The notes beneath the pieces are model-generated. The model did no database searches, was not told where the DNA came from, and saw nothing but the letters and a program-made list of their open reading frames with translations. The position numbers were made by a program, and so were the translations under genes. Positions 17,128 to 24,938 of a stretch of 64,000 nt of DNA are shown here, in pieces. Positions within the stretch are counted from its first letter, which is position 1; each line of letters begins with the position of its first letter. Origin of the DNA: Microbacterium oxydans (GTDB lineage Bacteria > Actinomycetota > Actinomycetes > Actinomycetales > Microbacteriaceae); contig NZ_JYIW01000018.1 in NCBI RefSeq assembly GCF_000956525.1, positions 1 to 64,000 on the forward strand, given 5' to 3'.

Positions 17128-17258
17128 GCAGGTGTCGCAGCTGGCCGCATCCGTAGCGATGAGGCGACGATTCGCGCCCCCTCCTCTCGGGGAGGTGTCG
17201 CAGGTGGTCGCCTCGATGCCCGCGAAGCGGCCATTCGCGGCACCTGCGCGCGCGCCGC
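17128..17258. repeat. Paired 63-bp dispersed repeat, copy B
   Basis: Two tandem units begin at about 17130 and 17193, each AGGTGTCGCAG, then a variant of TGGCCGC, TCC, GAGGCGACGATTCGCG and CCCC. Best-preserved copy of the family; sits between the convergent cydC and the gene ending at 17270. Confidence 0.75.
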
Positions 17259-17269
17259 GCGCCTGCGGA

Positions 17270-18046
17270 CTAGCTGTAGAGCGGGGTCGGGGGTTCCATC
17301 ACGATGCCCTGCGCCTCGAATGCGCGGCGGCGCTCCTCGATGCGGCGGTGCATCTCGACCTGCGCGGCGTCGATGAACTGCGGGTCGAGGTCGACGGTCG
17401 GCGGATGCGGGTCGCCGTGGTTCGCGGAGATGTAGGCGTCGAGCTCCGGACCGGATGTCCACGACGTGATGAGGGCGTACCGGGGCGCGACGCCGCGGTG
17501 CCAGACGGCATGCCAGAAACGCTGCGTGTCGACGATGATACGCGAGCCTTCGCGCAGCGGGAGGCGGATCTCGGTCGCCGGGTCGAAGCGGTTGCTGCGC
17601 AGGATCAGCATCGAGTCGGCGTCGTCGGTGAGGTTGTAGTAGCCGCGGACGACCCAGCCGGAGTCCTCGTCGTTGAGCCGGTTGTTGTCGTCCTGGTGCA
17701 GGTTGTAGATCGCGTCGGCGTACTCGTTGGGCTGCAGCTCGATCACGCGGCAGCGTCCGATCGCGGCGCCGGGCTCGAGGGCGCGCGCCTGCAGGGTTGG
17801 GGCGACCGCGACCTGCGACTCGACCCAGACACCGTGCTTGTCGGTGCGCGGCGGGGTGTGGTTCCAGAAGCCGTTGCACTCGAGGTCGCCCGCGTAGCTC
17901 GCCAGCGGCGCGAAGCGGGTGATGCCGGAGGAGCGCCAGCCGACGTACTCGAGGTCGAGCCATTCGGCGGGGTCGCGTGACTGGTCGTGGTCGTCGAGGA
18001 CCACGTATCCGGTCTCGGCCAGTGCTTCGGAGGTGATGTAACCCAT
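17270..18046 (-). CDS. Putative non-heme Fe(II)/2-oxoglutarate-type dioxygenase
   Basis: 258 aa, soluble. The centre has LHQDDNN (about residue 117), which supplies a possible HxD iron pair, and about 60 residues later TQRFWHAVWHRG plus APRYALI, which could supply the distal His and an Arg. This H-x-D...H...R spacing fits the double-stranded beta-helix oxygenase fold. There is no close family I can name and no partner gene; the assignment rests on the motif pattern. Start 18046 follows GAAGGAAGGA. Upstream sequence is repeat-rich. Confidence 0.5.
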   Translation of the reverse strand: MGYITSEALAETGYVVLDDHDQSRDPAEWLDLEYVGWRSSGITRFAPLASYAGDLECNGFWNHTPPRTDKHGVWVESQVAVAPTLQARALEPGAAIGRCRVIELQPNEYADAIYNLHQDDNNRLNDEDSGWVVRGYYNLTDDADSMLILRSNRFDPATEIRLPLREGSRIIVDTQRFWHAVWHRGVAPRYALITSWTSGPELDAYISANHGDPHPPTVDLDPQFIDAAQVEMHRRIEERRRAFEAQGIVMEPPTPLYS

Positions 18047-18134
18047 CGCGGAGCATCCTTCCTTCGGGTGCTGAGGCTATCCTAAGCCGGATGCCGCTCT
18101 TGCGCCCTGGCCGTGGCCGTCGATAACCGCCCCT

Positions 18135-18277
18135 GCCGACCGGCCCCCTTCCGTGCGACCCGGCCCTCTGTGTGCGTCACTCAAGGGGGTGGTTCGCGCA
18201 CAGAGGGGCCGGTCGGCGAGACGAGGCGTCGGCGAGACGAGGCGGTCGGGGAGACGAGGCGTCGGGGAGACGCTGCT
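18135..18277. repeat. Nested inverted repeat followed by a 16-17 bp tandem repeat
   Basis: Outer arms GCCGACCGGCCCC (18135-18147) and GGGGCCGGTCGGC (18205-18217) are perfect; inside are arms CCCTCTGTGTGCG and CGCGCACAGAGGG with one mismatch. From 18214 a unit of the form CGGCGAGACGAGGCGT repeats about four times. Lies just upstream of tRNA-Ser. Confidence 0.7.
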
Positions 18278-18324
18278 GCGACGCCGATTCGCGCCGCCGC
18301 CCCGTGTCGCGTAAGCTTGTCCGC

Positions 18325-18415
18325 GGTGACGTGTCCGAGCGGCCGAAGGTGCAACTCTCGAAAAGTTGTGTAGGGTAACCCCCTACCGTGGGTTCAAATC
18401 CCACCGTCACCGCCA
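18325..18415 (+). tRNA. tRNA-Ser (anticodon CGA)
   Basis: A 91-nt cloverleaf with a long variable arm. Acceptor GGTGACG pairs with CGTCACC; D-arm TCCGAGCGGCCGAAGG; anticodon stem CAACT/AGTTG with loop CTCGAAA giving anticodon CGA; variable arm GTAGGGTAACCCCCTAC; T-arm GTGGGTTCAAATCCCAC; 3' GCCA is encoded. Decodes UCG. It is the left neighbour of the decayed accessory region, and tRNA-Ser genes are common integration sites. Confidence 0.96.
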
Positions 18416-18418
18416 TGG

Positions 18419-18444
18419 AAACCCCCGAGAAATCGGGGGTTTTT
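18419..18444 (+). terminator. tRNA-Ser terminator
   Basis: Perfect 10-bp stem AAACCCCCGA/TCGGGGGTTT with GAAA loop and T tail, starting 4 nt after the tRNA CCA. Confidence 0.92.
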
Positions 18445-18497
18445 CCGTATCCGCGGGTGGGCGTGGTGCGTTTCTGGTGCACATTCGGTCGAGGCAG

Positions 18498-18776
18498 TCC
18501 GGCGCGACCAGTCGTCTCGATGCCCACTGGGCGATCAGGACTCGCGAGGATCACGTGGTCCAGGTCCACACGACCGGATTCCACCGGACTTCGGATGACG
18601 TCGACGCGCGCATCGCCGCGGGAGTGCCGGTTGAGCCGGGTGAGTACTACTTCCGGCTCACCTCGCTCTTCGAGACCGACGAGCCGTCGTTGTCCTGGCT
18701 GACCGAGACGCAGTTCGTCGGTGTCGGCGAGGATCTTGGCGATGCGATCCGGATCCATTTCTACGCAGTCGTCTGA
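18498..18776 (+). pseudogene. C-terminal remnant of a DUF3237 (UPF0311) gene
   Basis: About 93 residues survive. The pattern RLDAHWAIRTREDHVVQV, then EYYFRLTSLFETDEPSLSWL, then FVGVGEDLGDAIRIHFYAV matches the second half of DUF3237 proteins, which are normally about 150 aa. No start codon or ribosome site lies at the proper place, and the frame runs back into the tRNA-Ser terminator. The first half is missing, so this looks like a gene cut by a rearrangement next to the tRNA. Confidence 0.65.
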
Positions 18777-18909
18777 ATCGACGCCTTCCCTGATTCCTTC
18801 AACGCGCGACGAAGTGGAGCAGCGATACGGCGGATCCCGATGCGTGGTCGCCGCGGGCTGAACGAACTGTATCGGGCCGGGGTGGGGTCCCACCCCGCCC
18901 GGGGGGGTC

Positions 18910-18939
18910 GGGCCGCGGGGATCGCTTGCCCCGCGGCCC
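18910..18939 (-). terminator. GC-rich hairpin downstream of the MFS remnant
   Basis: Perfect 11-bp arms GGGCCGCGGGG and CCCCGCGGCCC with an 8-base loop. A second palindrome (GGGGTGGGGTCCCACCCC type) lies at about 18879-18898. Confidence 0.55.
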
Positions 18940-19026
18940 GTCCGTCGATGTACATGCCGGAGATCAGGTTCTACCTCCGATCGGTGTGAGGAGCGTCAGC
19001 CTGCACGGCCGGCTGACGCGCGCCCC

Positions 19027-19872
19027 TCAGGCCGAGATCTGCTCGCCGTCGGTCGGGGCCAGCGAGCCTTCTCCGCGTCCTCGTGAGCGGAATGCGAACC
19101 AGGCGACGAGCGCCCCGACGAGCACCCCGACCGCGAGGATCGTGTACATCACTCGCGGCGCGGAGAGGAGCATAGGCGTCCACAGGGCGAGGGCCGCTGC
19201 GACCACGCGTGCGGCGGCGATGATCGCCCCCTGTGCCGAAGATCGAAGCAGTGTCGGGAAGGACTCCTGCGTCCAGACTTTCATGATGCCCTCGAAAGCG
19301 AAGGCCGCGCCGAATCCGAAGAGCAGCTGCGCGACGAGAACTGTGGCCAGGCTGAATCCGAGGAGAGCGGGAACCGCGAACGCGGCGGTCAGGCTGATGA
19401 CTCCGAAACCGAAGAACAGCATGCGCCGACGACCGTCGACGATCCGCATGAACCAGATGGCGAGAACGATCGACACGGGCAGGGTCAACAAGGAGATGAG
19501 CGAACTCTGCTGCACCGTGAGGCCGACGACGTTGACATTGACGTAGGTGCCGAACTGGCCCTTCGTGTTCGCCGCCAGATTGGTGAGCGAGTAGAACACC
19601 AGAAGGCTCAGGAAGGCCACCAAGAGATCCTTGCGCTTGAAGATATCCCGGATACGAGCAGTGCGAGCGCGGTAGGTGGCCACGCCCGATTCGCGCTCCG
19701 TGCGCGCCTGCTTCCATTCGGACGACTCAGGGAGCCTGAGGCGCAGAATGAGCACCACGAAAGACGCCAGTGCCACATGGCCGAAAACGATCTGGCCGCC
19801 CGGTGCGAGTGATGGCGGAGAAACCATCCCTACGCTGACTCGATAGGAAGAGAAGCGCGCCCAGATGAGCAC
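19027..19872 (-). pseudogene. MFS sugar transporter, C-terminal half only
   Basis: The frame encodes about 265 residues of a major facilitator: LRLPESSEWK marks the central loop of sugar porters, followed by six membrane helices that include the second-half motif VDGRRRMLFFGFG. The N-terminal six helices are absent; upstream of about 19830 the frame runs into unrelated sequence and overlaps the start of the divergent MarR gene at 19865-19872. A full MFS porter would need about 450 aa, so this is a truncated, probably inactive gene. Confidence 0.75.
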
Positions 19873-20377
19873 GTCGTCCGTCCCGCCTCCCGGTGACCAG
19901 GTCTACCCCGGTCTGCAGCGCACGGATCTTCGTCGATCCATGAGTCGTTTTGTCGACTGGGCGACAGACATCAGGCTGCGGCGGCAGATCATGAAGGACT
20001 GCAGCTTCCCCTCGGACAACCTCATCGAGTTCCTCGTGGTGAACCAACTCGCCTTCAACGGGCCGATGCGGCCCGTCGACCTGGCGAACGCGCTCAGTCA
20101 GAGCAAGACGAACATCAGCAAGGTGCTCAAGCGTGTGGAGGAGATCGGTCTTATCGATCGCCGGTCCACTGACGACGACGGGCGCGGGGTGCTGGTCGTA
20201 CTCACAGCGCACGGTGCGCAGGTCGGAGCGCGCATCGTCGCGCGAGTGGGACACGATATCGATTCCGTGTTCGAGCTTTGGGACGAAGAAGACGTGGAGA
20301 CGCTGCAGCGCCTGATGGCACGTCTGGTGAGCGACCTCGATGCGGCGAGCATCGTGCGTGGGCGCATCGCACGCTGA
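19865..20377 (+). CDS. MarR family transcriptional regulator
   Basis: 170 aa. Winged-helix pattern RPVDLANALSQSKTNISKVLKRVEEIGLIDRRSTDDDGRGVLV (recognition helix then wing) in the middle, flanked by dimerisation helices, as in MarR proteins. Length is normal. The start at 19865 overlaps the 5' end of the MFS remnant on the other strand, showing that the junction cut the MFS gene immediately beside it. Targets unknown; it probably once controlled a neighbouring catabolic or efflux gene. Confidence 0.85.
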   Translation: MSTSSVPPPGDQVYPGLQRTDLRRSMSRFVDWATDIRLRRQIMKDCSFPSDNLIEFLVVNQLAFNGPMRPVDLANALSQSKTNISKVLKRVEEIGLIDRRSTDDDGRGVLVVLTAHGAQVGARIVARVGHDIDSVFELWDEEDVETLQRLMARLVSDLDAASIVRGRIAR

Positions 20378-20397
20378 GGCGGCCGCCTCGGGAGTCA

Positions 20398-20607
20398 TTG
20401 TGGCTTCCCAACGGCGTACGCCTGGCCGCGTACTCCGGCGAGGGTGCCGACCTGTCTGCCGAGACGCTTCAGGGGTTCCTCGATGCCGTCGCGAACGGCC
20501 ACGCGTCAATCCCCCTCGGACGCACCTACCGCATGGAGCAGATCGTGCGCGCGCACACCGATATGGAAGCGGGCGTCGTCGGGGGCAAATCCGTCGTCGT
20601 CGTGTGA
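20398..20607 (+). pseudogene. C-terminal remnant of a zinc-type alcohol dehydrogenase/quinone oxidoreductase
   Basis: About 69 residues with the C-terminal pattern of this family: GVRLAAYSGEG, then FLDAVANGHASIPLGRTYRMEQIVRAHTDMEAG and the closing VGGKSVVVV. The Rossmann fold and catalytic domain are missing and no start is present. It begins 20 nt after the MarR stop. Confidence 0.7.
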
Positions 20608-20836
20608 TCGCATGGCACGTGCTGTCACTGCTGTTCGGCGAGATCGATGCAACAGGTCAGAGCCCGGTCGACCCGTTCGCCGGTCACTGGGACGCGGCGT
20701 TCTGAAAGCACTCCGGCGTCAGCGCACGAGCTCCTCGGATCCTGCGAGGCCGGCGACGGCGGGGCGCCCTTCACGGTAGGCGGCAACGCCTCCTAGACCC
20801 ACACGCTGGCCGATGCCCCGGCCCGCGTTAGCGCGG
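20608..20836. other. Short gene-tail debris
   Basis: No intact gene. On the plus strand a frame ends near 20705 with LFGEIDATGQSPVDPF; on the minus strand a frame ends at 20719 with AAYREGRPAVAGLAGSEELVR and a stop. Both look like C-termini cut from larger genes, but the parent families cannot be fixed from such short pieces. Confidence 0.35.
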
Positions 20837-21361
20837 TCAGTGAATGGACAGTTCGACGACGAGCACTGCTATGCCGAGCAGGGCGACAGACGCGAGGACG
20901 ATCAGCTTCAACCACAGTGTGGCGCGGACCCGGAAGATGGCGATGAGCGTGATCACGACGAGCGTCGCGACGAGCACTATCGCGGTGAGGCGCAGGGCGT
21001 TACTCAAGGACAGCTGACCGAAGGCGCTGAATCCCAGGATGATCGTGGGGGCGACGATCACCCCGAGAGAGCCGAAGCTGACGATGAGCATGCGTCTGAT
21101 CTCGGCGCCGGTCGGGAGCGCCGCGCGCGTCACCATCGAAGCGGTGAGGTCGGCGACGAACACTGCGATCAGCGTTCCCAGCACGGTGAGGGCAAGCGTG
21201 CTGGCCGCACCCCCGACCGTCTGATGTTCGAGGTCGCGCGCGGATGCGACGGTGACGACGAGGGCGGTGAAGGTGACGTAGATGCGCTCCTTCAGCACCT
21301 CGGAACGGTGGCTGCCGGCTTCGGTCCTGCCCGAGCCGGGCGCTCGGCGGTCGGATCCCAT
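20837..21361 (-). CDS. Hypothetical multi-pass membrane protein
   Basis: 174 aa. After a hydrophilic, Arg/Gly-rich start of about 25 residues there are four hydrophobic segments (about 27-45, 55-75, 90-112, 118-140 and a final one at 148-172). No motif I recognise. It stands alone in the decayed region; AT-containing sequence with a short GGGACCGATCGTCCC palindrome (about 21414-21428) lies upstream of its start and may hold its promoter. Confidence 0.6.
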   Translation of the reverse strand: MGSDRRAPGSGRTEAGSHRSEVLKERIYVTFTALVVTVASARDLEHQTVGGAASTLALTVLGTLIAVFVADLTASMVTRAALPTGAEIRRMLIVSFGSLGVIVAPTIILGFSAFGQLSLSNALRLTAIVLVATLVVITLIAIFRVRATLWLKLIVLASVALLGIAVLVVELSIH

Positions 21362-21569
21362 CGCTTACCGCCTTTCGATCCTCAGTGCCAGGACATCTGT
21401 CGGAGTACTCATGGGACCGATCGTCCCATGAGCAGCGCGTCGATACGCCGACGTTTTTCGGCGACCACGAGGCGGCTCCGTCGCACACGATCGTTCTCGA
21501 TGGGCGCTCGGCGCGCTGCGGTCTGCGCTGGGGGTCAGTCAGGTGCGCAGCGTCAGTCGTCTCCTCAGT

Positions 21570-22193
21570 TCAGGCGGCGTCGGCCGCCGCAGCGGCGGCC
21601 GCAGCTGCGAACGACCGGAGTGTCGCGACCTGCTCAGCGGTGCTCGGCGGCGCATCGGCCATCTGCCACGTCGACACGAGTGCGATCATGCCGCCGATCG
21701 TGAACGTCCGCGCGTCCCCGGTCAGAGCAATCTGCGGTCCTCGGTGATCGCTATCTGAATCCGTCAGCCACGTCGTCATCGCTGCTGCAAGCACCTCGGT
21801 GACCCGCGCGCCGCGCGGAACGGCGCGGAGCTTGTCGAAGAAGCCGCGATCCGCTCGCCCGGCGGTGAGCAGCGGTTCGATCCCGCGCGCTCGAACGGCG
21901 TCGGTGAGGGCCTGCGCGAGGTTCGCCGCCCCCTCATCAAGGGGGAGCCAGTCTTCGAGGAGTCGACTGATCCAGAGGTCCGTCGCGAGGTCGCCGACGC
22001 TGCCGTAGTGGTTGTGGAGTGCCTGCCTACTCAAGCCGGCTCGCTGCGCCACCGCGCTCATCGAGATCGTCTCGCCCTTCGGCGCCTCGGACACCAGGGC
22101 GGCCAGCGCCCGGATCAGGGCAGCTCGGGTGCGGGTGATGCGCGGGTCCACCCGGTGGCTCGCGAGTGGTAGCGCGTGCGTTCCCTCCGTCAT
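21570..22193 (-). CDS. TetR family regulator
   Basis: 207 aa. N-terminal TetR DNA-binding domain: RTRAALIRALAALVSEAP, then ISMSAVAQRAGLSRQALHNHYGS. The start at 22193 (MTEGTH) is preferred over the one at 22220. The C-terminus ends in a run of eight alanines encoded by GC-rich repeats. It is divergent from the broken membrane gene at 22263, the usual arrangement for a TetR repressor and a YhgE/Pip-type exporter, so its target is probably now dead. Confidence 0.85.
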   Translation of the reverse strand: MTEGTHALPLASHRVDPRITRTRAALIRALAALVSEAPKGETISMSAVAQRAGLSRQALHNHYGSVGDLATDLWISRLLEDWLPLDEGAANLAQALTDAVRARGIEPLLTAGRADRGFFDKLRAVPRGARVTEVLAAAMTTWLTDSDSDHRGPQIALTGDARTFTIGGMIALVSTWQMADAPPSTAEQVATLRSFAAAAAAAAADAA

Positions 22194-22262
22194 GATTCCA
22201 TCTTGCCAGACCCGGAGCACTGATGTACTTTCGTCATCTACTAGACAGTTGTAAAGGAGCTT

Positions 22263-23058
22263 ATGGCGTACGTGACCAAGCCCGAATCCGACCGCGGAGA
22301 CGGGCCTCAGTATCCCGAGTTCGAGGCGGTGGTCGCGGGCGGCACGTTATCCTCCGAAGGGCCTGGATCAGTGCATCGCTACCGGAACCTGGTCCTCGAA
22401 GAAGGACCCGGTCGGGTCGATCGAGTTCTATGCGATCCTCTTCGCGGGCCCGGGTGCTTCCCTCGGCGCGACGGTGTTCGGGCGCATCCTCGGTGCGGTC
22501 GACACGGCGGCGAAGTTCGTCGAGCGCAGCGTTGTTCTCGTGCTCTATGCCGGTCTCCTCGCCGGTCTGATCGCCCTGTGGGTGGACTCCGCACTCGGGG
22601 CGGTGACCGTTGGTCCCTGGGCAGTGTTCGGGATCCTCTGGCTGACCTGAGTCGCCATCGGGGGAGCGGTCACGGGCGTCGCCGCGCTGGGTGGAACCAT
22701 TGCGGCTCTGGTGATGACGCTCGCTCTGGTGGTCCTCGGGAACACGTCATCCGGCGGCCCGCTCGGGATCCACGTCCTCAATGACTTCTTCCAGACGCTC
22801 TACTACGTCTTCCCGCAGGGTGACGCGCTCGACCTGTTGCGGTCCGTCCAGTACTTCGACGGTGCTGCGGTCGCCGCCCCGATCATCCGGCTGAGCATCT
22901 GGGCGGTGGCGGGCATCCTCCTCACCCTGACGGCCATGCTCATGCGGAGTCGACGTGACGCCGCAACTCGACCGAAGGGCGTCGATTCCGCCGCAATCAG
23001 CCCCAACGCGGAACCATCACGACAACCACTTGTCCACACAACCACTCCTCAGTACTGA
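22263..23058 (+). pseudogene. YhgE/Pip or DUF3533-type membrane protein, frameshifted with an in-frame stop
   Basis: An AAGGAG site precedes ATG 22263, but the frame soon loses similarity. In the +1 frame from about 22381 there are membrane segments (IEFYAILFAGPGASLGATVFG, VLYAGLLAGLIALWV) that hit a TGA at 22648-22650 and then continue as TGVAALGGTIAALVM, LGIHVLNDFFQTLYYVFPQGDALDLLRS and one more helix to a stop at 23058. The C-terminal layout fits YhgE/Pip-like ABC-2 membrane proteins. At least one frameshift and one nonsense codon make it a pseudogene. Confidence 0.65.
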
Positions 23059-23079
23059 GGACGATCGGAGCATCGCACC

Positions 23080-24123
23080 ATGCCAGGAAAGATCGATGTC
23101 CACCAGCACCTGCTCCCGCCCCGCTACTTCGAGGCACTGGCAGCGGCAGAACCGCAAGCGATGGGGGCCGGCTCTCAGGGGAGTACACGCGCTGCGACCG
23201 GAGGAACCGCGCAGTGGGATCCATGGGGCACAAGCGGCGGGACAGCGCCGCGACGAGGTCCTCGCGCCATCGGGGGCTGGTTGATGCCGGAGTGGAGCCC
23301 CCAAGCGGCGATCGAGATGATGGACGAGGCAGGGATCGAGACCGGGATGCTCTCGGTCAGCGCACCCGGTGTCCACTTCGGCGACGACGCCGCCGCGCGC
23401 GAACTCGCCCGCGATCTGAACGACTACCAAGCCGAGCTCGTCAGGGAACAGCCAGGCCGGTTCGGGCACTTCGCTGTGCTGCCGCTGCCGGACTTCGACG
23501 GCGCAGTTTCTGAAGCCGTGCGAGCGCTCGACGAACTCCATGCCGATGGCGTGATCCTGTTGTCGAACGCGCACGGACGGTACCTCGGCGACCCCGCGTA
23601 CGAGCCGCTGTGGGCAGAACTCGACGCCCGCTCAGCCGTGGTTTTCGTGCACCCCACCGCACCACCGATCCCCCAACTGCCGGGTATGCCGACCGCGCTG
23701 TTGGACTTCCCGTTCGACACCACCCGCACCGCCGTGGATCTCGTCGCGCACGGCGTGTTCGACCGGTACCCCGCCTTGCGCGTGATCCTCTCCCACGCCG
23801 GCGGGTTCCTGCCGTTCGCCGCGAGCAGGTTCAGCGCCGCCGCGATGTTCAACCCCGGGGCCACGCCGGAGAGCATCCAAGAGGGCCTGCGCAAGTTCTA
23901 CTTCGACACCGCCCTGTCCGCATCTCCCACCTCGTTGCCCTCACTGCTGGCGTTCGCGGAGCCCGGCCACGTGCTCTACGGCAGTGATTTCCCCTATGCG
24001 CACCCCGACTGGACCGCCCGCTTCGACCACGCCCTCGATGCCTACGACGGTCCCGGCGCAGAACGACTCGATGAGGTGCACCGAACTGCCGCTGAACAGC
24101 TCTTTCCCCGGTTGGCGAAGTAG
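23080..24123 (+). CDS. Amidohydrolase-family metal-dependent hydrolase/decarboxylase (ACMSD-like)
   Basis: 347 aa TIM-barrel protein. Metal-site motifs in order: VHQHLLP at residue 7, VFVHPT near 189, LSHAGGF near 228 and YGSDFPYA near 304, the pattern of the amidohydrolase-2 group that includes ACMSD and 6-methylsalicylate or gamma-resorcylate decarboxylases. Substrate is likely a small carboxylated aromatic or related compound. A Gly/Thr-rich stretch at about 30-65 is unusual. It lies 21 nt after the pseudogene and may have belonged to its operon. Confidence 0.72.
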   Translation: MPGKIDVHQHLLPPRYFEALAAAEPQAMGAGSQGSTRAATGGTAQWDPWGTSGGTAPRRGPRAIGGWLMPEWSPQAAIEMMDEAGIETGMLSVSAPGVHFGDDAAARELARDLNDYQAELVREQPGRFGHFAVLPLPDFDGAVSEAVRALDELHADGVILLSNAHGRYLGDPAYEPLWAELDARSAVVFVHPTAPPIPQLPGMPTALLDFPFDTTRTAVDLVAHGVFDRYPALRVILSHAGGFLPFAASRFSAAAMFNPGATPESIQEGLRKFYFDTALSASPTSLPSLLAFAEPGHVLYGSDFPYAHPDWTARFDHALDAYDGPGAERLDEVHRTAAEQLFPRLAK

Positions 24124-24240
24124 AGCGTTCCGAGAGCCGCGAGCTTCGCTGACCATCCGCCCAGCGCAAAAGCTCCTACCGGAACCGGAGTGATGACGTG
24201 GTCGAACCAGTCGTCAGCGCACGAGACGGGCGAATATTTG

Positions 24241-24270
24241 TGCAGTTGCTATTTTTATGCATAGACTGCA
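24241..24270. promoter_or_regulatory. AT-rich inverted repeat upstream of TetR/MFS pair
   Basis: TGCAGT (24241-24246) and ACTGCA (24265-24270) flank an AT-rich core (CTATTTTTATG), 24 nt before the TetR start. Candidate autoregulatory operator. Confidence 0.4.
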
Positions 24271-24293
24271 TCAAACGAACGGACGAGGTTGCC

Positions 24294-24938
24294 ATGACGG
24301 ACGGGTTGCGCGCGCGAAAGCGAGCGGCGACACAGGCAACCATCGAACGCGCCGCGATCACGCTCGCGCTCGAGCACGGCTACGAGCGCGTCACCGTAGA
24401 CATGATCTGCGAGGCGAGCATGGTTTCCCCGCGCACCTTCTTCAACTATTTCGGTTCGAAGGAGGGAGTGATTCTCGGCGGCGCACCACCGATGCCGAGC
24501 GATGAGCAGATCGATGCGTTCACCCGCGGGACGGGGTCGAACCTGCTCGCCGACTTCCTCACAATGATCACCTCTTCGCTCCTGGAGCGCGAACCGGATG
24601 CCGGCATCTTCTCCGCCCGACGGACGCTGATCATGCGCACCCCAGAACTCCTGATCAAGGAATCGGCTCGCCTGGGCGAGTTCGAGGACCAGTTCGTCGC
24701 CATCATCTTGACCCGCTACCAGGCGCAGGGGCGATGCCCCGCCAACGATCCCGAACTGGAAGATGAGGCCCGGATGGTTGTGGCACTGACTACCGGCGTC
24801 CTGCACTACGTGCGACGCCGATGGGCGAGCTCACCACCGGGAGCGTCCACCCGGGATCTCCTGAGCAATTCCATCGAACTCATCGACCGCATCACGATCG
24901 GTCACTCTCACAACCCGACGGGCACGGCACACCAATGA
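24294..24938 (+). CDS. TetR family regulator of the adjacent efflux pump
   Basis: 214 aa. TetR HTH: RKRAATQATIERAAITLALEHGY, then VTVDMICEASMVSPRTFFNYFGSKEGVI, with the typical FFNYF close. Start 24294 is preferred: the 32 residues before it in frame include a cysteine-rich non-homologous stretch and overlap the AT-rich operator. The stop overlaps the MFS start (ATGA), so regulator and pump are one operon. By analogy it represses the operon until the pump substrate binds. Confidence 0.87.
   Translation: MTDGLRARKRAATQATIERAAITLALEHGYERVTVDMICEASMVSPRTFFNYFGSKEGVILGGAPPMPSDEQIDAFTRGTGSNLLADFLTMITSSLLEREPDAGIFSARRTLIMRTPELLIKESARLGEFEDQFVAIILTRYQAQGRCPANDPELEDEARMVVALTTGVLHYVRRRWASSPPGASTRDLLSNSIELIDRITIGHSHNPTGTAHQ

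Noticed and set aside
18214..18277. CRISPR or iteron array
   Set aside because: Units of 16-17 bp follow directly without spacers and there is no replication gene.
18177..18893. A 238-aa minus-strand frame with the string VTVGFEPTVGGYPTQLF
   Set aside because: That string is the antisense translation of the tRNA-Ser gene, a common annotation artefact.
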